Both the position numbers and the translations under genes were made by a program. Of a DNA stretch of 64,000 bases, positions 13,801-27,315 are shown one piece after another. Source of the stretch: Aphelocoma coerulescens (lineage: Eukaryota; Chordata; Aves; Passeriformes; Corvidae); assembly GCF_041296385.1 (NCBI RefSeq), contig NW_027184085.1, positions 54,837,109 through 54,901,108 on the forward strand. The letters run 5' to 3'. Numbering within the stretch: position 1 is the stretch's first letter; each line of letters opens with the position of its first letter. Under the pieces are notes generated by a model. It was given only the letters and a program-made list of their open reading frames with translations, was not told where the DNA came from and did no database searches.

Positions 13801-15561
13801 GCAGTGCACCTCCTGGGAATGGCAGGAAAGCAATCTCCAATTTTCAGCTAACTGTGTCTCTAGATGATTTTTCAATTATACTTATCTGCTTTTTCCTGTG
13901 AAAAACCAGTTTGACTCAAGAGGGTAAAACCTTATCTATAGCTGCAGAGGGGGTGGGACAAACATAGTCTGCTGACATTTACCTGCAGGTAATAGACTGC
14001 ATATGAGAGGAACAATCACCATCAATTTTCCTCTCACACCTCATGGTCTCCTAGGAGGTGACATTTTGAGTCTGGTTTGCATTTGGAGATCTTGCAAAAA
14101 CGTCAGGCTCTCTGAAGGTGCCCTGCAAGTGATTGAACTGCACATATCCACTTTTCGATTTAGGACTAAACAGGTATAGCTTATTCTGAGCAGCCTTGTC
14201 CCATGCTGGTAAAAAAAGTCATATTGACAGATTTTCACAAGTTATCCATGAATTAAACTAGTAAAACAAGGAGGTTTATAGCATAAAACCCTGAAGAACT
14301 ATTTCAGTTCTTGACAAGGCAAGAGCAAGACCCCAGAGAACACTGATAGCAGGTTTGTGTGCCCAATTATTTTGTAGTGGTTGAGGGCCAGACTGCAATG
14401 AGGCAGACATAGTCCAGACTACCTGGACTGGTCTAATGTTTGATCTCCAGTTTTGCATACTTTTGAGCTAAGATTGTACTGTCAGTTGCTTTGAAGAAAC
14501 GTGCAATTTTTCTGTCAGAAAAATTTGTATCAATACTTAATGGCAAAGTCAAAACTGTCAGTTTTGCTTGATAGAAAATTTATTAATGCCTTGTCACTGT
14601 CTTCTGTTGTGGTTAAGATATGAAAGAATCCTGTTCAATCCTACATTTGTACTAGACACACATATTAGGGCAAAACCTGTAAATTCTGCAATGCCAGAGT
14701 CAAATCTTGCTAGACCTGGCACATGAGAGTTGGAAGGTGCAGGTGAATTGATGTCGTCATGGCATGAGCCATGACAATGCTGGAAAGCCATGCAATCCAG
14801 GAGAGTGTACCCTTTCAGGGCAGGTATTAGTTCACCTGAAGTTAAGGGTAGATCTACCATCTGCAAGAAGAGATCCAGAGCACTGAGCAGAGTAATCCAA
14901 CTTTTGACAAAAGGACATCAGAGATAAGATCCAGACATTAAAGGATGAGGACACACGTCTTCACCTAAGCTTAGCTGTGCTGCATGGTAGTCAGTTTCAG
15001 TCATTTCAGAGGGGGTACTTATAGAGTAGGTTACTGCTCAATTAGAGAAGATGCATCAGCCTCTGGCCTCTGTGGATAATCTTAGAAAATTATATATAAT
15101 TATGAAAAATTATAATGTTTGCTTTCAAAGTACTACTTGTTTTCACAGGCAAACATAATACCCAGATATGGTATATCCTCCTCAGTTATTCACATATCAA
15201 CTCCCCAGTTAAAATAGCTAGGGAAATGTTTCATTTCCCAGCCACAACATTCAAAGGAGGCATGACTTGCTGGTCAAAATTCCAGTGATGTTTCTTATTA
15301 AAGCCATATGCTTTAGAGAGTTCAAGAAAGGATTTCTTGGCTCACTAATAGAGGAAGAGATCAAGTGCTTTAAAAGCAGAAGACAAACTAAAAAGAAAAT
15401 AAATTATGATTTTGGTTTCATCATATTGGGCTATGTTTTTCATCTAAAAGGTGTAGTATTTCAGGACAGACCATAAGTTAATGTGCAATGTCAAATTATG
15501 TCATATCCATCACCTTCCAGAAAATATTTAGGGCATTATGAGAAGTATAACAAGCAACACT

Positions 15562-18215
15562 TCACAGAATCACAGAATAATCTGAGTTGAAAGGGATCCA
15601 CAAGGATCATTGAATCCATCTCCTGGCCTTGCATAGCACCACTCCCAAGAGTCACACCAAGAATGTCCGAGAGCGCCCGAGAGCATTGTCCAAACTTCTT
15701 GAACTCTGTCATGTTTGGTGCTGTGCCCACTTCCCTAGGGACCCTGTTCCAGTGCCCAACCACCCTCTGGGTGATGAATCTTATCTTCATATCCAACCTA
15801 AATCTCCCCTGACACAGCTTCAGGCCATTCCTTCCTGTCCTGTCACTGTCACCACAGAGGAGAGATCAGTGCCTGCCCCTCCTCTTCCCCTCACAAGGAA
15901 GTTGTAACTGCAGTGAGGTTTCCCCTCAGTCTCCTCTTCTCCAGGCTGAACAGACCAAGTGACCTCAGCCACTCCTCACACGGCTTCCCCTCAAGGCCCT
16001 TCCCCATCCTCGTGCCCTCCTTTGGACACTCTCTAACAGCTCCATGGCTTTTCTGTGTTGTGGCACCCAGACCTGCCCCCAGCACTCGAGGTGAGGCTGC
16101 CCCAGTGCAGAGCAGAGCAGGACAATCCCCTCCCTTGCCCGGCTGGTGATGCTGTGCCTGATGCACCCCAGGACACGGGTGGCTCTCCTGGCTGCCAGGG
16201 CACTGCTCACTCATATTCAGCTTTAACCAGGAGCCCCAGATCCCTTTCCTGAACTCATTTCTGCTTTCCAGCCTGTCTTTCCTCAGTTTGTCTGTACATT
16301 CAGAGTTGCTCCATCCCAGGTGCAGAATCTGGGACTTTCCCTTGTTGAACTTCACATGGTTGGTGCCTGCCCAGTCCTCTCATTTGTCAAGGTCTCTCTA
16401 CAGGGCCTTCCTGCCCTTTGAGGGAGTCAGCATCTCCTCCCAGTTTTGTCTTGTCTGTGAACTTGCTTAGTATCCCTTCCAGTCCTGTGTCCAAGCCATT
16501 TATGAAGATGCTGAAGAGCACAGGGCTGAGGATGGAGCCCTGTGGAACCCCCCTAGTGACAGGTCACCAGTCTGGTGTCACCCCATTCATTATAACCCTT
16601 TGTGCCTGACTCCTGAACCATTGCTCGCCCCTTGCAGGACATTTTATCCAGCCACGTGCTGGACAGTTTGTCCAGAAGGATCCTGTAAGAGACAGCATTG
16701 AAAGCTTTACTGAAATCCAAAAAGACAATTACATCAACTGGCTTCCCTTGATCAGCTAGGTGAGTTACCTTGTCATGAAAGGAAATCAGGTTTGTCAAGC
16801 AGGAATTTCCCCTCATGAAGCCTTGCTGGCTGTGATCAGTGACTGCATTGTTCTTCAGGTGTTTTTTAATACCTCCCAGAATAATCTTCTCCACAACCTT
16901 ACCAGGCACTGAAGTGAGACTGACAGGCCTGTAGCTTCCAGGGTCCTCCTTGCCCTTCTTGAGAACTGGGACAACATTCACCAGCTTCCAGTTAGCTGGG
17001 ACCTCTCTGGATTCCCAAGATTGCTCAAAAATCAACAAGAGAGGTTTTGAAATTACAACAGCCAGCACTGAGGATTCTTGGATAAATGCCATCACGCCTC
17101 ACAGGTTTGTAGGGATGTAGCAGGAGCAGCAGATCCTGCACAATTTCAGGTTTGACCGGGAGGTGAACATTTTCACAGTCATGGTCCTGCAGGTACTGAG
17201 ACCCCCTTAGTCCATCACCTGCGTTGAAGTTGGAGGCGAAGAATGCATTAAGTACCTTTGCCTTGTCTATGTCCTCTTGATGAGGTGACAATTCTCATCC
17301 TGTAAAGTGCCAATGTTATTTCTACACTGCCTTTTGCCATTAATATATTTGATAAAAGTCTTTTTATTGTCCCCCACATTCCTGGCCAGCTTCAACTCCA
17401 GTTGGCCACATGAATTTTCTCCCTACAGTGGCAAACAGCATCTCTCTGTTCTTCCCATATCACCTGACCTTGCTTCCACTCTGCATATACATTCTTTTTT
17501 TGCCTTATTTCCAAGAGAAGATCCCTGTTCAGGCAAGCTGGCCTTCTGCCTTGTCTGCTTGAGTTCCAACATTTGGGAATTGCCCACTCCTATGCCCTTA
17601 GGTGGTGATGTTTGAAAAGTGACCAGCACTGATAGACCCCAGCATCTGCAAAAGCATTTTCCCAGGGGATTTTACTCACTAGTGCCCTGAGCAGCCTGAA
17701 GTTTGTTCTCCTCATGTCCAGAGCTGAGGCTTTGCTGGCACTTTTCCTCCTGACAACAACTCAATCACTCTGTGATCACTGTGGCCAAGACGGCCGCGCA
17801 TCTCCCCTTTGCTCATGAGATCCTCTCTGTTGACAAGCAGCAGATCCATGAGAGCATCTTTCTGCGTTGGTTCCCTTAGGACCTGCTCCATACAGTTATC
17901 ATCCAGGTTTTTTAGGAATCTGCTAGCCTGGGTTGTACCAGCTGTGTGAAGCTCCCAGTTAATTCCTGGCAAGTTGAAGTCCCTGTGCAAGGACAAAAGC
18001 AGTTGACTTGGAATTGTCCCTTAGTTTCTCAAAGAATTTATTGGCACTATTGTCCTGTCTAGGAGGTCTATAGAAGATTCCCACATTGACATCCACATTA
18101 TTTCTTTGCCCCTTGATTCTTATCCAGAGGCTGTCAACCATGCCATTGCCAACTGTGGGATCCATACATTCCAACCCATCTATTAGTTTTGAGTCCTGCT
18201 GCACAGAGATGGGCT
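15562..18215 (-). mobile_element. CR1 LINE, long but decayed copy
   Basis: A CR1 non-LTR retrotransposon lies on the minus strand, with its 3' end at 15562 (plus strand TCACAGAATCACAGAAT, the antisense of the CR1 terminal 8-bp repeats). Minus-strand open frames follow in order. Endonuclease segments are at 17959-18204 (NVGIFYRPPRQD) and 17712-17996 (HRDFNLPGINWE, LGHSDHRVIELL). Reverse transcriptase is at 16553-17095 (ANWKLVNVVPVLKKGKEDPG, YRPVSLTSVPGKVVEKIILG, FLDFSKAFNAV). C-terminal CR1 segments are at 15891-16355 and 15536-15796 (FITQRVVGHWNRVPREV). The frame is broken between segments, and the catalytic FADD box has become FTDK near 16450, so it cannot transpose. The 5' end is truncated inside the endonuclease domain, as is usual for CR1. 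Confidence 0.93.
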
Positions 18216-19981
18216 AACTGGATATAATTTTCCTGATTGTCCCCTGCTTAGAGAACTCATGTAGAGACAGCATCCAGAAAACCTCCACATTAGTAAAACC
18301 TCTAAACCTCCAGATAAGCAAACATGCTGGGAGATTAAGGGGCTGCTTTCTCTCTGCACTTCCTAAATGAGCACAGGCCAGCCATGTATTCCCAAAGGGC
18401 TTTGTCCTCTCTCACTTCTTCAAAGTCACAACATGTGCTCCTTAAGATGTGCCCTGCTCAGGCAGTTCAAAACCTCCGACTCTTGTGTCTGTGGTATGCC
18501 AAACATGGCTCTTCAAGGGTAGAACAAACTGCTACGGCACAATCCACTGTCAGTAGAAAAATGCTAGTTGTCTCCTGCAGGCTTGTGGAAATTATCAGCT
18601 CAGTTCTACTTGTTCTCTCTCAGCTGTTTATCTTCTCTGTGACATGCATTGTCTAAATTCAAAATTAAAAATATTCCTGAGGCACTGAAAGTCTTTAAGC
18701 ACTTGCATTCCACAGTACGTCAAAACACAGTAAAGACTGATGCTTCGCTTTTGGTAGCTATGCTTGGTTTCAGCTTTTTGGAGCCACATTACTTTAGTTT
18801 ACACCACTCTCCTTGCCTGCTGGGGCAGAAGTCACATGTGTGGCAGTCCCATGATGTGAGAGGCTTCCCTGCCTAATGAGGCAGTCCATCTGTGCAGGCT
18901 GCACCAAAGTGGAAGCTGATGCATCAACAGTATGTATGACTACGGACTTTTTGCAGAGTTTGAGCCGTGAGCCTGGCTGGGGGCATTCTAAAGCTGTAAT
19001 AAGCAAAACTCACCTCCTCTTAAAATGTAGATTTTGTAGTGTACTTGCATCTCTCTTTACCTGTCCTATTTCTTTTGTTCCCTCTATTCCTCCTTAGCAT
19101 GAACACTGAATAGTGTTGATTGAGTAAAGTGTCTTCCTAAGAGAACTAGCTACCATCTTGAGACTAAAACAAACTGTGTAGAGCCTGTACCAGGGAAGCA
19201 ATAATCATTTTGTGCAGCTCCCATCTTGACAATAAGCCCATAATAGCAGTGGAATAGAGCATGAAGAAAGCATAAAATTACATCAGGGCTTCAATTACCT
19301 TTCATATTACCTGTAACTCAAATACTTACTGCTTCAGTGCTAGAGTTATTACTTACTTTTATAAGACTTTAAAATAACATTTTAAAGAGGCAGCCTGCCC
19401 TATAGACAGAGACTCAAGCTCTGAAAACAAACAAAGAGCAGGAAATTTCAGAAGGCTTCAGGGTAAGCCCCCAAATGTCAGGCTGCTTATTTAAACCATT
19501 CCTGTTGAAATCTAGCAAGCTACATTTCTTGTGAGATTTTTATAAATTAGAAATGTATTAGAAAGCCTCTTTTTGAAAGAACCACTGTACTTTAATATCA
19601 AGTCTTACCTGGAACATGACATTGTGCGACATAATGAATAAAGAAGAGAGGTGGCATTTGGTGGTTTTGGGTTTGGTTTGCTGGATGTTTTTTTTCTCTT
19701 TTTTTATTTTCCTTTATCTTTAAATGATTATCAATTTAGTTGATCCTAAGCAGATCTCAATTTGTGACTAGTTCAGCCTGAGTTTAAAGTAAGTTTGTGA
19801 CGGCTTCTTCCCTTATTCAGGCTGTTCAAATAGTCTCTTCACAATGGGTACCAAGTAACAGATAAAAATAACTGTCATGCTTAATTTATTTTAACAGTGC
19901 AGGTAGGTTGCTTGGATTTTCCACATTTGTTTTCTGAGAACAGCAGTGAATTTTCTACCTCAGTAAAAGACAGTTTCTAAG

Positions 19982-20160
19982 AACACAAGAAATGCCCTAC
20001 TGGACTGGAAAATTTGTTTTTGACAGCAGCAGGAAGAGTCTTTGCATAGGGAGAACCCCTGTACCAGTCTGTATCCCCTGTACTTCCTTCAGCATCACAA
20101 TCACTAGATTAGGAATGTCACTGGACACATCTCTGCCTTGTCCCTTTAATATGTTTTCTA
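19982..20160. mobile_element. Possible ancient CR1/L3-like remnant
   Basis: The segment beginning ACACAAGAAATGCCCTACTG, followed by GACTGG, resembles the widespread amniote repeat whose antisense begins AAGAACGGCCATACTGGGTC. The following 150 bp (CAGCAGCAGGAAGAGTCTTT and so on) aligns only loosely by eye. The evidence is one short block, so the call is tentative. Confidence 0.3.
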
Positions 20161-23100
20161 ACTGTTATCAGTTTGTTTGTTAACACGGAGACATTTGTCT
20201 GTCTGGGTTTTTTTGTTGCTGCTTCTGTTTGTTTGTTTTGTTTGTTTTTCCTTCTGCATAACACCCTCATCATCTACACGGTGTGTGAACGACCATGTTT
20301 AGCACTACCAGTTCAGAAATCTCTAAGGAGAACAGGCAGTGAGCACAAGTACTGTTATAAATTATGGCTTGTTAAACAGCTTAGTAATTTTAAATGTCTA
20401 AGATATGAGTGCAGAAAGACTGAACGCTCAGGAATTGAAACATTCACAGTCTGAATTTCAGACTACCTTAAAATAAGCTCTCATAGTATCTAGAGGCAAA
20501 GGCAGTCAAAGTAGTCATAACTTTCAGGAATTTTAGCCTCTAGCAGTGTTTGTTGCAGAGAAAGGATCAGCAGAAAGGGTTCACGCTCGCTAAGGACACA
20601 CTATTTAATAAGGAATTAGGTTAGCAAAGGAAGACAGATGGCAAGAGCAGACAAGACAGTTTGAGACCTAAGGCCTAATTCAGATTTAACACAGCTAAGC
20701 TGAATGGCCATTGAAGTCAGTGATACATATTTGTATCAGGGCTGAATTTGCTTCCCTGTGTTTTCCAGAAGGAAGTGAATAGTTGACTTCAGATACATGT
20801 TTGGATTTTGGATTTTTTTTGAAAGCAGGGATGATCATATGAATATTTTGGTGTTATCCAAAAGCTTACCCTTTAAAACCCAGCAGATTTAATAAGCAGA
20901 GGTGTTTCCTGCATAATGCAAATGTAGCTGAAAGACAATGCCTGGCCTAAGGCTTTGTATGCACATAATGGAAACAAACAGATGGAGACACAAGCAGAGG
21001 CTTGTCCAGTGCAACCTAAGTTGAATGGAACTATGAATCCTTGTTCCCTTGCTCTGAGATTGGCCTCTTTTTGAGTTTCTACAAGAGTTGCTGTGGGGTA
21101 CCTAAGTCTTCTTAGAGTTATAACAGGAAGTATATTCATTGTCTAAGTGAATATTTGGAGAAGGAGCACTGGAAGGTAGCAGTTCACCATTTCTACATTT
21201 TCCTTTTATCTGGGTGCCTTTTGGATTCTGTCTAGCTATGGGCAATCTGAGAAACAGCATTAAGTAACTAAAGGGTTACCAAATGCTCTCCCTTTGTCTT
21301 CTCCTTTTCAAGGAATCGGTTCCAATAGCTTCTGGTTTATAATTTTTTATTTTATTTTGGTTATAAAATTAAAAGATAGATCTTATCCTAGTAAAATGTG
21401 ATATTATTTTGCCTTTGCTGCTGTGTAATTACATCTGTGTCTACTGTGGTTTAAGGCATATTGATTGCCCACCTGCTTTTGTTCAGGGTGCTCCTGTTAA
21501 AAATCAGTGACTTGGGAAATCCTTACTGGAAAACTGTACTGAGTTAGTTGAGGCTGAGTGACCAGACTCTTGCGGAAAATTGGAAAAGCAAAGAGAAAAA
21601 GAGAAAGGAAGACAAAACATTTATGTTCTTGGGGAGATGTAGATGTTTTTCTGCCCTCCAAAAACATTGTCAGAACACTGGTTACGCAAGGAAACAGTAA
21701 CAGATGCTGCCCTGATGGGAACAGTCCAGTTGTGCTTCTCCTATGTAATGCTGTGGCATTTCCCTCCTATCCTGTACCAGTGCGTCGACATAGAGCAAGG
21801 GCAGGTAATCTTTCCTTGGCTTTAGCACACCCTGAAAACAGCCTGGTCTGTCACATAATGAGAACTGCCTCTGTACCTAACAGCTCTCGATGCCAGTGGC
21901 ACACACCTACAGGGCAGCAGAAGCTTTCCTCGTGATGGTTGCTAGTGTGCTGTACACAGAATGCTTGCTGATGGGATACTTCAGCAATAATTGCACATAC
22001 AGGAGGTCTGGGGGCTGTAATTGTTCCCACCCTGGGCACTGAATCACTCTGTGGGTGTAAAGGTTTTCAACAGGGCTCCTTGCTGCTGAGAAACAGTTAC
22101 CTGCCTGGTAGCTCTTCTGTTTATGACTTGTCCTCCATGCAGATTAAATGTGCCTGCATGGTAACTGTGAGGAGACACACTGGCATCAGAAAACTTTTTT
22201 CTGAGGGATTGACTGAGCTACCAAATTGTAGGCAGTCACTTCACTTCATTGTCTCCTATCTTTGTTCCTCATTTTTCACATAATGATAGCACTTCTCTGC
22301 CTTAATAGGATGCTGTTTTCTTTAAAACCCACATTGAATGCTAAAATACACCTTACAGCACTTTTTGCACTTCAAGTTTTGAAGACCAATTCCATTCAAT
22401 TCTTCACCTACTGCCTGGAAATAATAAAGATGTTCCACAAATACTTAGGATGTTTGGTACTTCAGTAAAATCTAGTGTACCAGGTCAGTTGCACAAGGCA
22501 CACATGCTATTGTGCAAGATTCTATCACTTTGCTGTTAGCATAACCATGTTGCCAATAAACTAATTATGATTCTTGAGGGAGGCCTAACTTTACACTATG
22601 TCAGCTGCCAAGCCAAGGTTCATGTGTATAACCACATTGGATTCATCACTTTATCTGAAAACAAAAAATTATAGTCTGATGGAGATACATATTATTTCAA
22701 AAATGTGGTCTTTTTCATGATAGTAACAGTTTTGACTAAACAGTTTCTGGGAACAGTTCTGATATTTTATTTACCCTATAACCCCTTGAGTTCACTTCTA
22801 CCAGCAGCTCCACTCTGTGTAATACATCACCCCCTCATTCCTCACCCATTTTGCTAGATGCTAATCGTGTTTAACTTAAGATCCATGCACCTTGCAGTTC
22901 AGACTACATTGCCGTCTATCTTACCACACATTAATTCACAGTACTGTACAAATGACAGTTTTGATTCAGATAGAAATTGAAAAGAGGAACTGTAAAAGGA
23001 GAACTACTTGTACTGAACCACTTAGCTTTGCTGGTAATAAGAACTAATTTAAATGTCATTGTAAGTTTTCTTTGGATGATTTGTATTTTCAAAAGCTTTG

Positions 23101-23988
23101 GAGTTTGAGCTTGCTAAGATCAAAGGTAGGCCATGCACAGTGGTATATGCAAAATCTTGAAGGTGAATCACATGGGCTAAACTCTATGTAGGTGGCGTTT
23201 TAAGATGTAAACAAATGCCAAGTAAACTTTTCTGCATACCTTCAGTAGGCTATCCCTCATAGCTCAGCTGGAAGTTCTTTTTTCTAATGTCTTTCATAAA
23301 TATTTGATATCCAGACTGAACTCTCACATCTCTTTACTAGGGGAAATGTATGAGATTGACTACAGTGACAGTAATAACACAATTATAAATATTTTTTACA
23401 GTGGGAAACTTTACAAGATATTCAGGACTTTCTGGCAACAGAATAGACTTTTCTTTTAAACTTCAGGGAAAGCCGGTATTTGTAATATTAATATATTGTA
23501 ATTTAAATTTATGCCTTATGGAAAGTAGTACATCTTTTCATGTAAATTTTTTAGGATCCAGGCCTGCAAAGATTTACACACACAGATTCATTGTGTATTC
23601 TGGTCCCAGGAAATCAGAAACAAGACTCCTTTTGATTGCAGTGGAGCCAGGACTCCAGCTGTTGCCTTCAGGCAGTATTGCACAGCTGAAGGTTTACCAG
23701 ATTTTGTAAAATGTAGGGTCTGAGGCCAGTTTTTTGACATGAGACATCAGAAATTTTTCACCTTTGCCCTGTTCTTGCCACATTCTAGGATACTTGTGTT
23801 ATATTGCCAACAAAAAAAAAGTGAGTCCCGTCTCAGTGAACTTGAGATTTGATAAAACTAAAAAACCCAAAGGCAAATATTAACAAAAGGATACACTGTT
23901 TGGAATTAATGCCAAATATTTTTTCATGAACTCAAGCCTGTATTTGTTGTGTCAGGGGATGTTCTCAGCACATACATGAACACACATG

Positions 23989-24004
23989 CACACACACACA
24001 CACT
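23989..24004. repeat. Short (CA)n repeat
   Basis: Eight CA units, preceded by other CACA-rich sequence (23980-23988). Confidence 0.88.
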
Positions 24005-26510
24005 CAATGCATTAATTTCTGCAGGTATAAAGCCATTCATGACTATGAGGTCTGTGGTCAAGCTCAGCCCAGTTCTAAGACCAGCACAAAGCCAATGTAA
24101 TCTTTGAGACTGACTAAAGCCTTCGAGACAGAACTGAAAAGGGCTGCTACAGCAACCATTTTCCACAAAGAGCTTATTTTTAAATCTAAACAGCAAATGA
24201 GAGCAAAGTTAATGTCTGGAGGCCTGAATGTGCTCATTTTTATTCTGGCTGAAGCTGATCTTTCAGGTCAGAGAACTTGTCATGGCTGAGGTTGTAGTGT
24301 CTTTGAAGTTAATGTTATGGAGGCATTTCAGCTTTGTCTACAGGTCTGGTTGGTCTGTTGTGGACATAATGCTCTGTACAGCACGTCTCTGCACAAATGA
24401 CACTAATGGATCCACACAAAACCACAGTAGCTGGCTCACCCATTTTCTGGGAAAGCCTGGACCTATGTCCATTTCTAAATCATATGGCTGTCTGTCACCC
24501 TTGTGCAAAACCTGTATTTTGCCTAGCCCTGAAGTTTGCGTAGCTCCTGATCTTTGTGGCCTTTGCTCTGAATTATAGGGACAGCAGACTTGTGTTTGGA
24601 CTGTGGTAGTTTTGACTTAGGAGGCTTGCAGCGGGCTGCAGCAAACACCAAAAAACTATCAAAAATAAGCTTTTCTATGTGTTCCCCAAGCTTACTTTTG
24701 CCTGTTGAGTTTTTGCTTATTGTAGGCTAGATGATGTGTTGGTTGCTTCCAGGAAATAGACACTGAGTTGTAACTGACTCCCTGCTGGACCAGCCAAGCA
24801 GGCTGGAGCCCAAACCCCATGTTCAGCCTAAGTGCTGTGAAGAACTGGTGCTTTGTCCACCTGCAATTTATTGGGCTGCCTGGTGCTTCCCTATCTCCTC
24901 AGACTGGGAAAACCTCCAAGTATTTCTCTTTTTCTCTTCTCACAGGACTCCCTTGCACCAGAAGTCTGTTTTCTCTTTGACTAACTTGCCTTCAACTCAG
25001 ACAAGATGGGAGATCTGCCACAGCTTGCCTAGCTAGGGACTTGTCTATATTTGCCTGACTCCCACTTCAAGAGTCAGAGTGGGAATATATGTTGAACTAC
25101 AAAAAATCACTCATCTGACCACCTGCTTGGGAGTACTGATGCCACTTTGCTTCAATAGAGAGGGAATCCTGTTCCCTGACTGTGCCAAGAGCAATTTTCT
25201 AATCTATCCACTTCATACAGAAGGGCCCTGAATTATCTTGCAGTACTATTGACACTTAAAAAGCACCATGGGATTATATAGACAGAGAGTGCCAGTTTAC
25301 CTCTACCAAAACACACAGATTTTATTCATGAGAGGATTTATTTTTAAGGACAAAATTAACTGAATGGAGCTAGCAATTCTGTGTTGGTGACTCTGTTATA
25401 ATCAGTGTTAATTATTTGTACTGAAACAGGCAGAAGCCACCAAAAATGGCTGTACAGCCTGATGAAGATGGTCCCTGTAATCACTAATTAATTTCTATCT
25501 TAAGATGAATAGTGTCTCCACCTGAAAAATTAGACAGCAGATAGGTTGAGGTAGAGAGCTCAGGTGACTTGAGTAAGGAGTGCAGAGACCATGGCTTTGA
25601 GCAGTGACCAGATCTGCAGAGCTTCTGGCTTCAAGGCTGTGTTTTATTTGCTTATTGCTTCCCAGCTCTGAGACTTCTCTGGAGGGCTAGGGGATCTACA
25701 AGGTATTTTTTCACTAAGATCTTTCTGGCACAAACTTGTTATATTCTTGCCTCAACCTTTACTACCTGATTTGAGTTTTGCTTACTTTATGTAGTGGAAA
25801 TGAGAAAGGGGAGATTTGTTTTGGGGTCAGTCAACACCTCTGGATGTAAGTCCTACAAACATCAGTATTGTCTAAGGTTTTCAAGATGCACATGGCACTG
25901 GAAGACTTGTGTACAGGGGATGATGAGTCCTGGAAAAGCCATCACTCCCCATCTTTGTTCTTGCAAACAAACTTCTGGAGAAAATTTTCTTCACAAACTT
26001 TAGCATCTGTCAAGCAGGTGTGCTGGTCTTCACATGCATGACAATGCATGTTAGACCAGAGTCTTTCTTTCTGGTGGCAGCATCAAACTGGGTCAGAGTG
26101 CCCTCTCCTTCAGAGGCATCCATGTGGTGCATCTGTGCCCAAATGAGTGCTGTGCAAATATGCATGCAGCTGAAGGGAGAGAGGCAGCAGACAGAAGGGA
26201 AGGGAAAATCAGAGAGCTGGCCACACTCAGCAGAGAAAGGAGCATCATCCAGTGCTGACAATATACAGCTGTGGGTCTCTTGCCCATAGCTAGCTTCGTT
26301 ATTAGACACACTTGACTTGAAATTAATGTCAGCCCCACAGGCTCCACATAGAAGTGCTGTGCTGGCTGGAGACAAGGGAATTTTCCCTTTGACTTTGAAC
26401 AGCAAAGCTGCTGGGAAAAAAATGAATTCTGAAAGAACGAAATCACATAGAATTCCACTAATAATGATTTTGGATAGAAAAATTGAAGGGAATGTCCTGG
26501 TAATGTCATA

Positions 26511-26526
26511 GCAATAATATTATTGC
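26511..26526. repeat. 16-bp AT-rich perfect palindrome
   Basis: GCAATAATATTATTGC is fully self-complementary. In AT-rich DNA this may be chance. Confidence 0.85.
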
Positions 26527-26963
26527 ATACAAGATATTAAGGCCTTTCTTTTTTCTCTTCAAAGTGTGTTTCTTTAAACAACTGGTCAATTCAGAAAGTT
26601 TCAATTTGGGATCAGCCTGGTAGAATCCCCTTTTAATCTGCTTTTATTCATTAGTTTTCACCACTGAATTAAAACAGAATTATTTACTCTGCTCCAATGC
26701 CGACCGTGTTCTCAGCCTCCTTCAAACAGAGCATCATGTGGTAAGCTTCTGCCTCCTTCCTTTCTCTGCTCAGTACCATCTCTGCTGCCCAGTCTTTGTA
26801 GGCACCATATGTGGTGGGCTTTCATGCCCATTAGCAGTGGAGAATCAAGACGATATTTGTGCAAAAGAGAGGTCTTGGAAGAAAAGGCGGTTAGTTACAC
26901 AGAAAGCAAGACCTACACCACTGCAGGCTGAGACAGACCAGTTCATTTAAAGCACTGAATTGC

Positions 26964-27315
26964 ATTCCATAGACCAGTTTGGGTGGGAAAGAACCTTAAA
27001 TATTATTTAGTTCCAACACCCTGCCCATGGCAGGGGAGACCCCCAACAAGATCTGATTTCTCAAAGCCCCATCCAACCTTGCTCGGAACACTGGCTGGGA
27101 CTGGACATCCACAACTTCTCTCTGGGCAAGCTGTTCCAGTGCCTCACCATCCTCACAGTAAAGAATTTTAATATATATTTAAATACATATTTTTTATATG
27201 CAATTTAGGTTAGAATATCTAACCTATATTCCCTCTCTTTCAGCTTGAACCTATTTCATCATTATCTCTCTCTCCTGCCTGGTACGGTTTAACAATCCTG
27301 TTCTCCAAAAAAGGC
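26964..27315 (-). mobile_element. CR1 LINE 3' fragment
   Basis: A short 5'-truncated CR1 copy on the minus strand. On the plus strand it shows the antisense landmarks in order: CATAGACCAGTTTGGGTGGG, AGTTCCAACACCCTGCCCAT, the CCATCCAACCTTGC block, TGTTCCAGTGCCTCACCATC and CACAGTAAAGAA. An AT-rich stretch at about 27165-27225 (ATATATTTAAATACATATTT) interrupts the alignment and looks like local expansion. The right end is approximate. Confidence 0.88.

Larger units (their letters stand above)
1..15561. other. No gene recognised (PALM2-AKAP2 spacer)
   Basis: AT-rich single-copy-looking DNA. Open frames are short (largest 10859-11260, 133 codons) with low-complexity or random-looking composition and no family match. 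It contains the 17-bp tandem repeat, the TTTG array, the 7298 hairpin and the 10876 palindrome. A modestly GC-richer stretch at about 6400-7250 has several overlapping short frames but no CpG-island character and no recognisable protein. Confidence 0.6.
18216..26963. other. No gene recognised
   Basis: Unannotated sequence between two minus-strand CR1 copies. It contains a possible old repeat at 19982, a (GTTT)-rich tract at about 20210-20250, a short CA repeat and a palindrome. Open frames such as 21558-21935 and 26010-26509 overlap in several frames and show no family signature. No AKAP2-like exon was found. Confidence 0.55.

Noticed and set aside
26010..26509. Overlapping minus-strand frames of 131 and 138 codons
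   Set aside because: Two frames of the same strand are open over the same DNA with unrelated products, as expected from stop-poor sequence rather than a gene.
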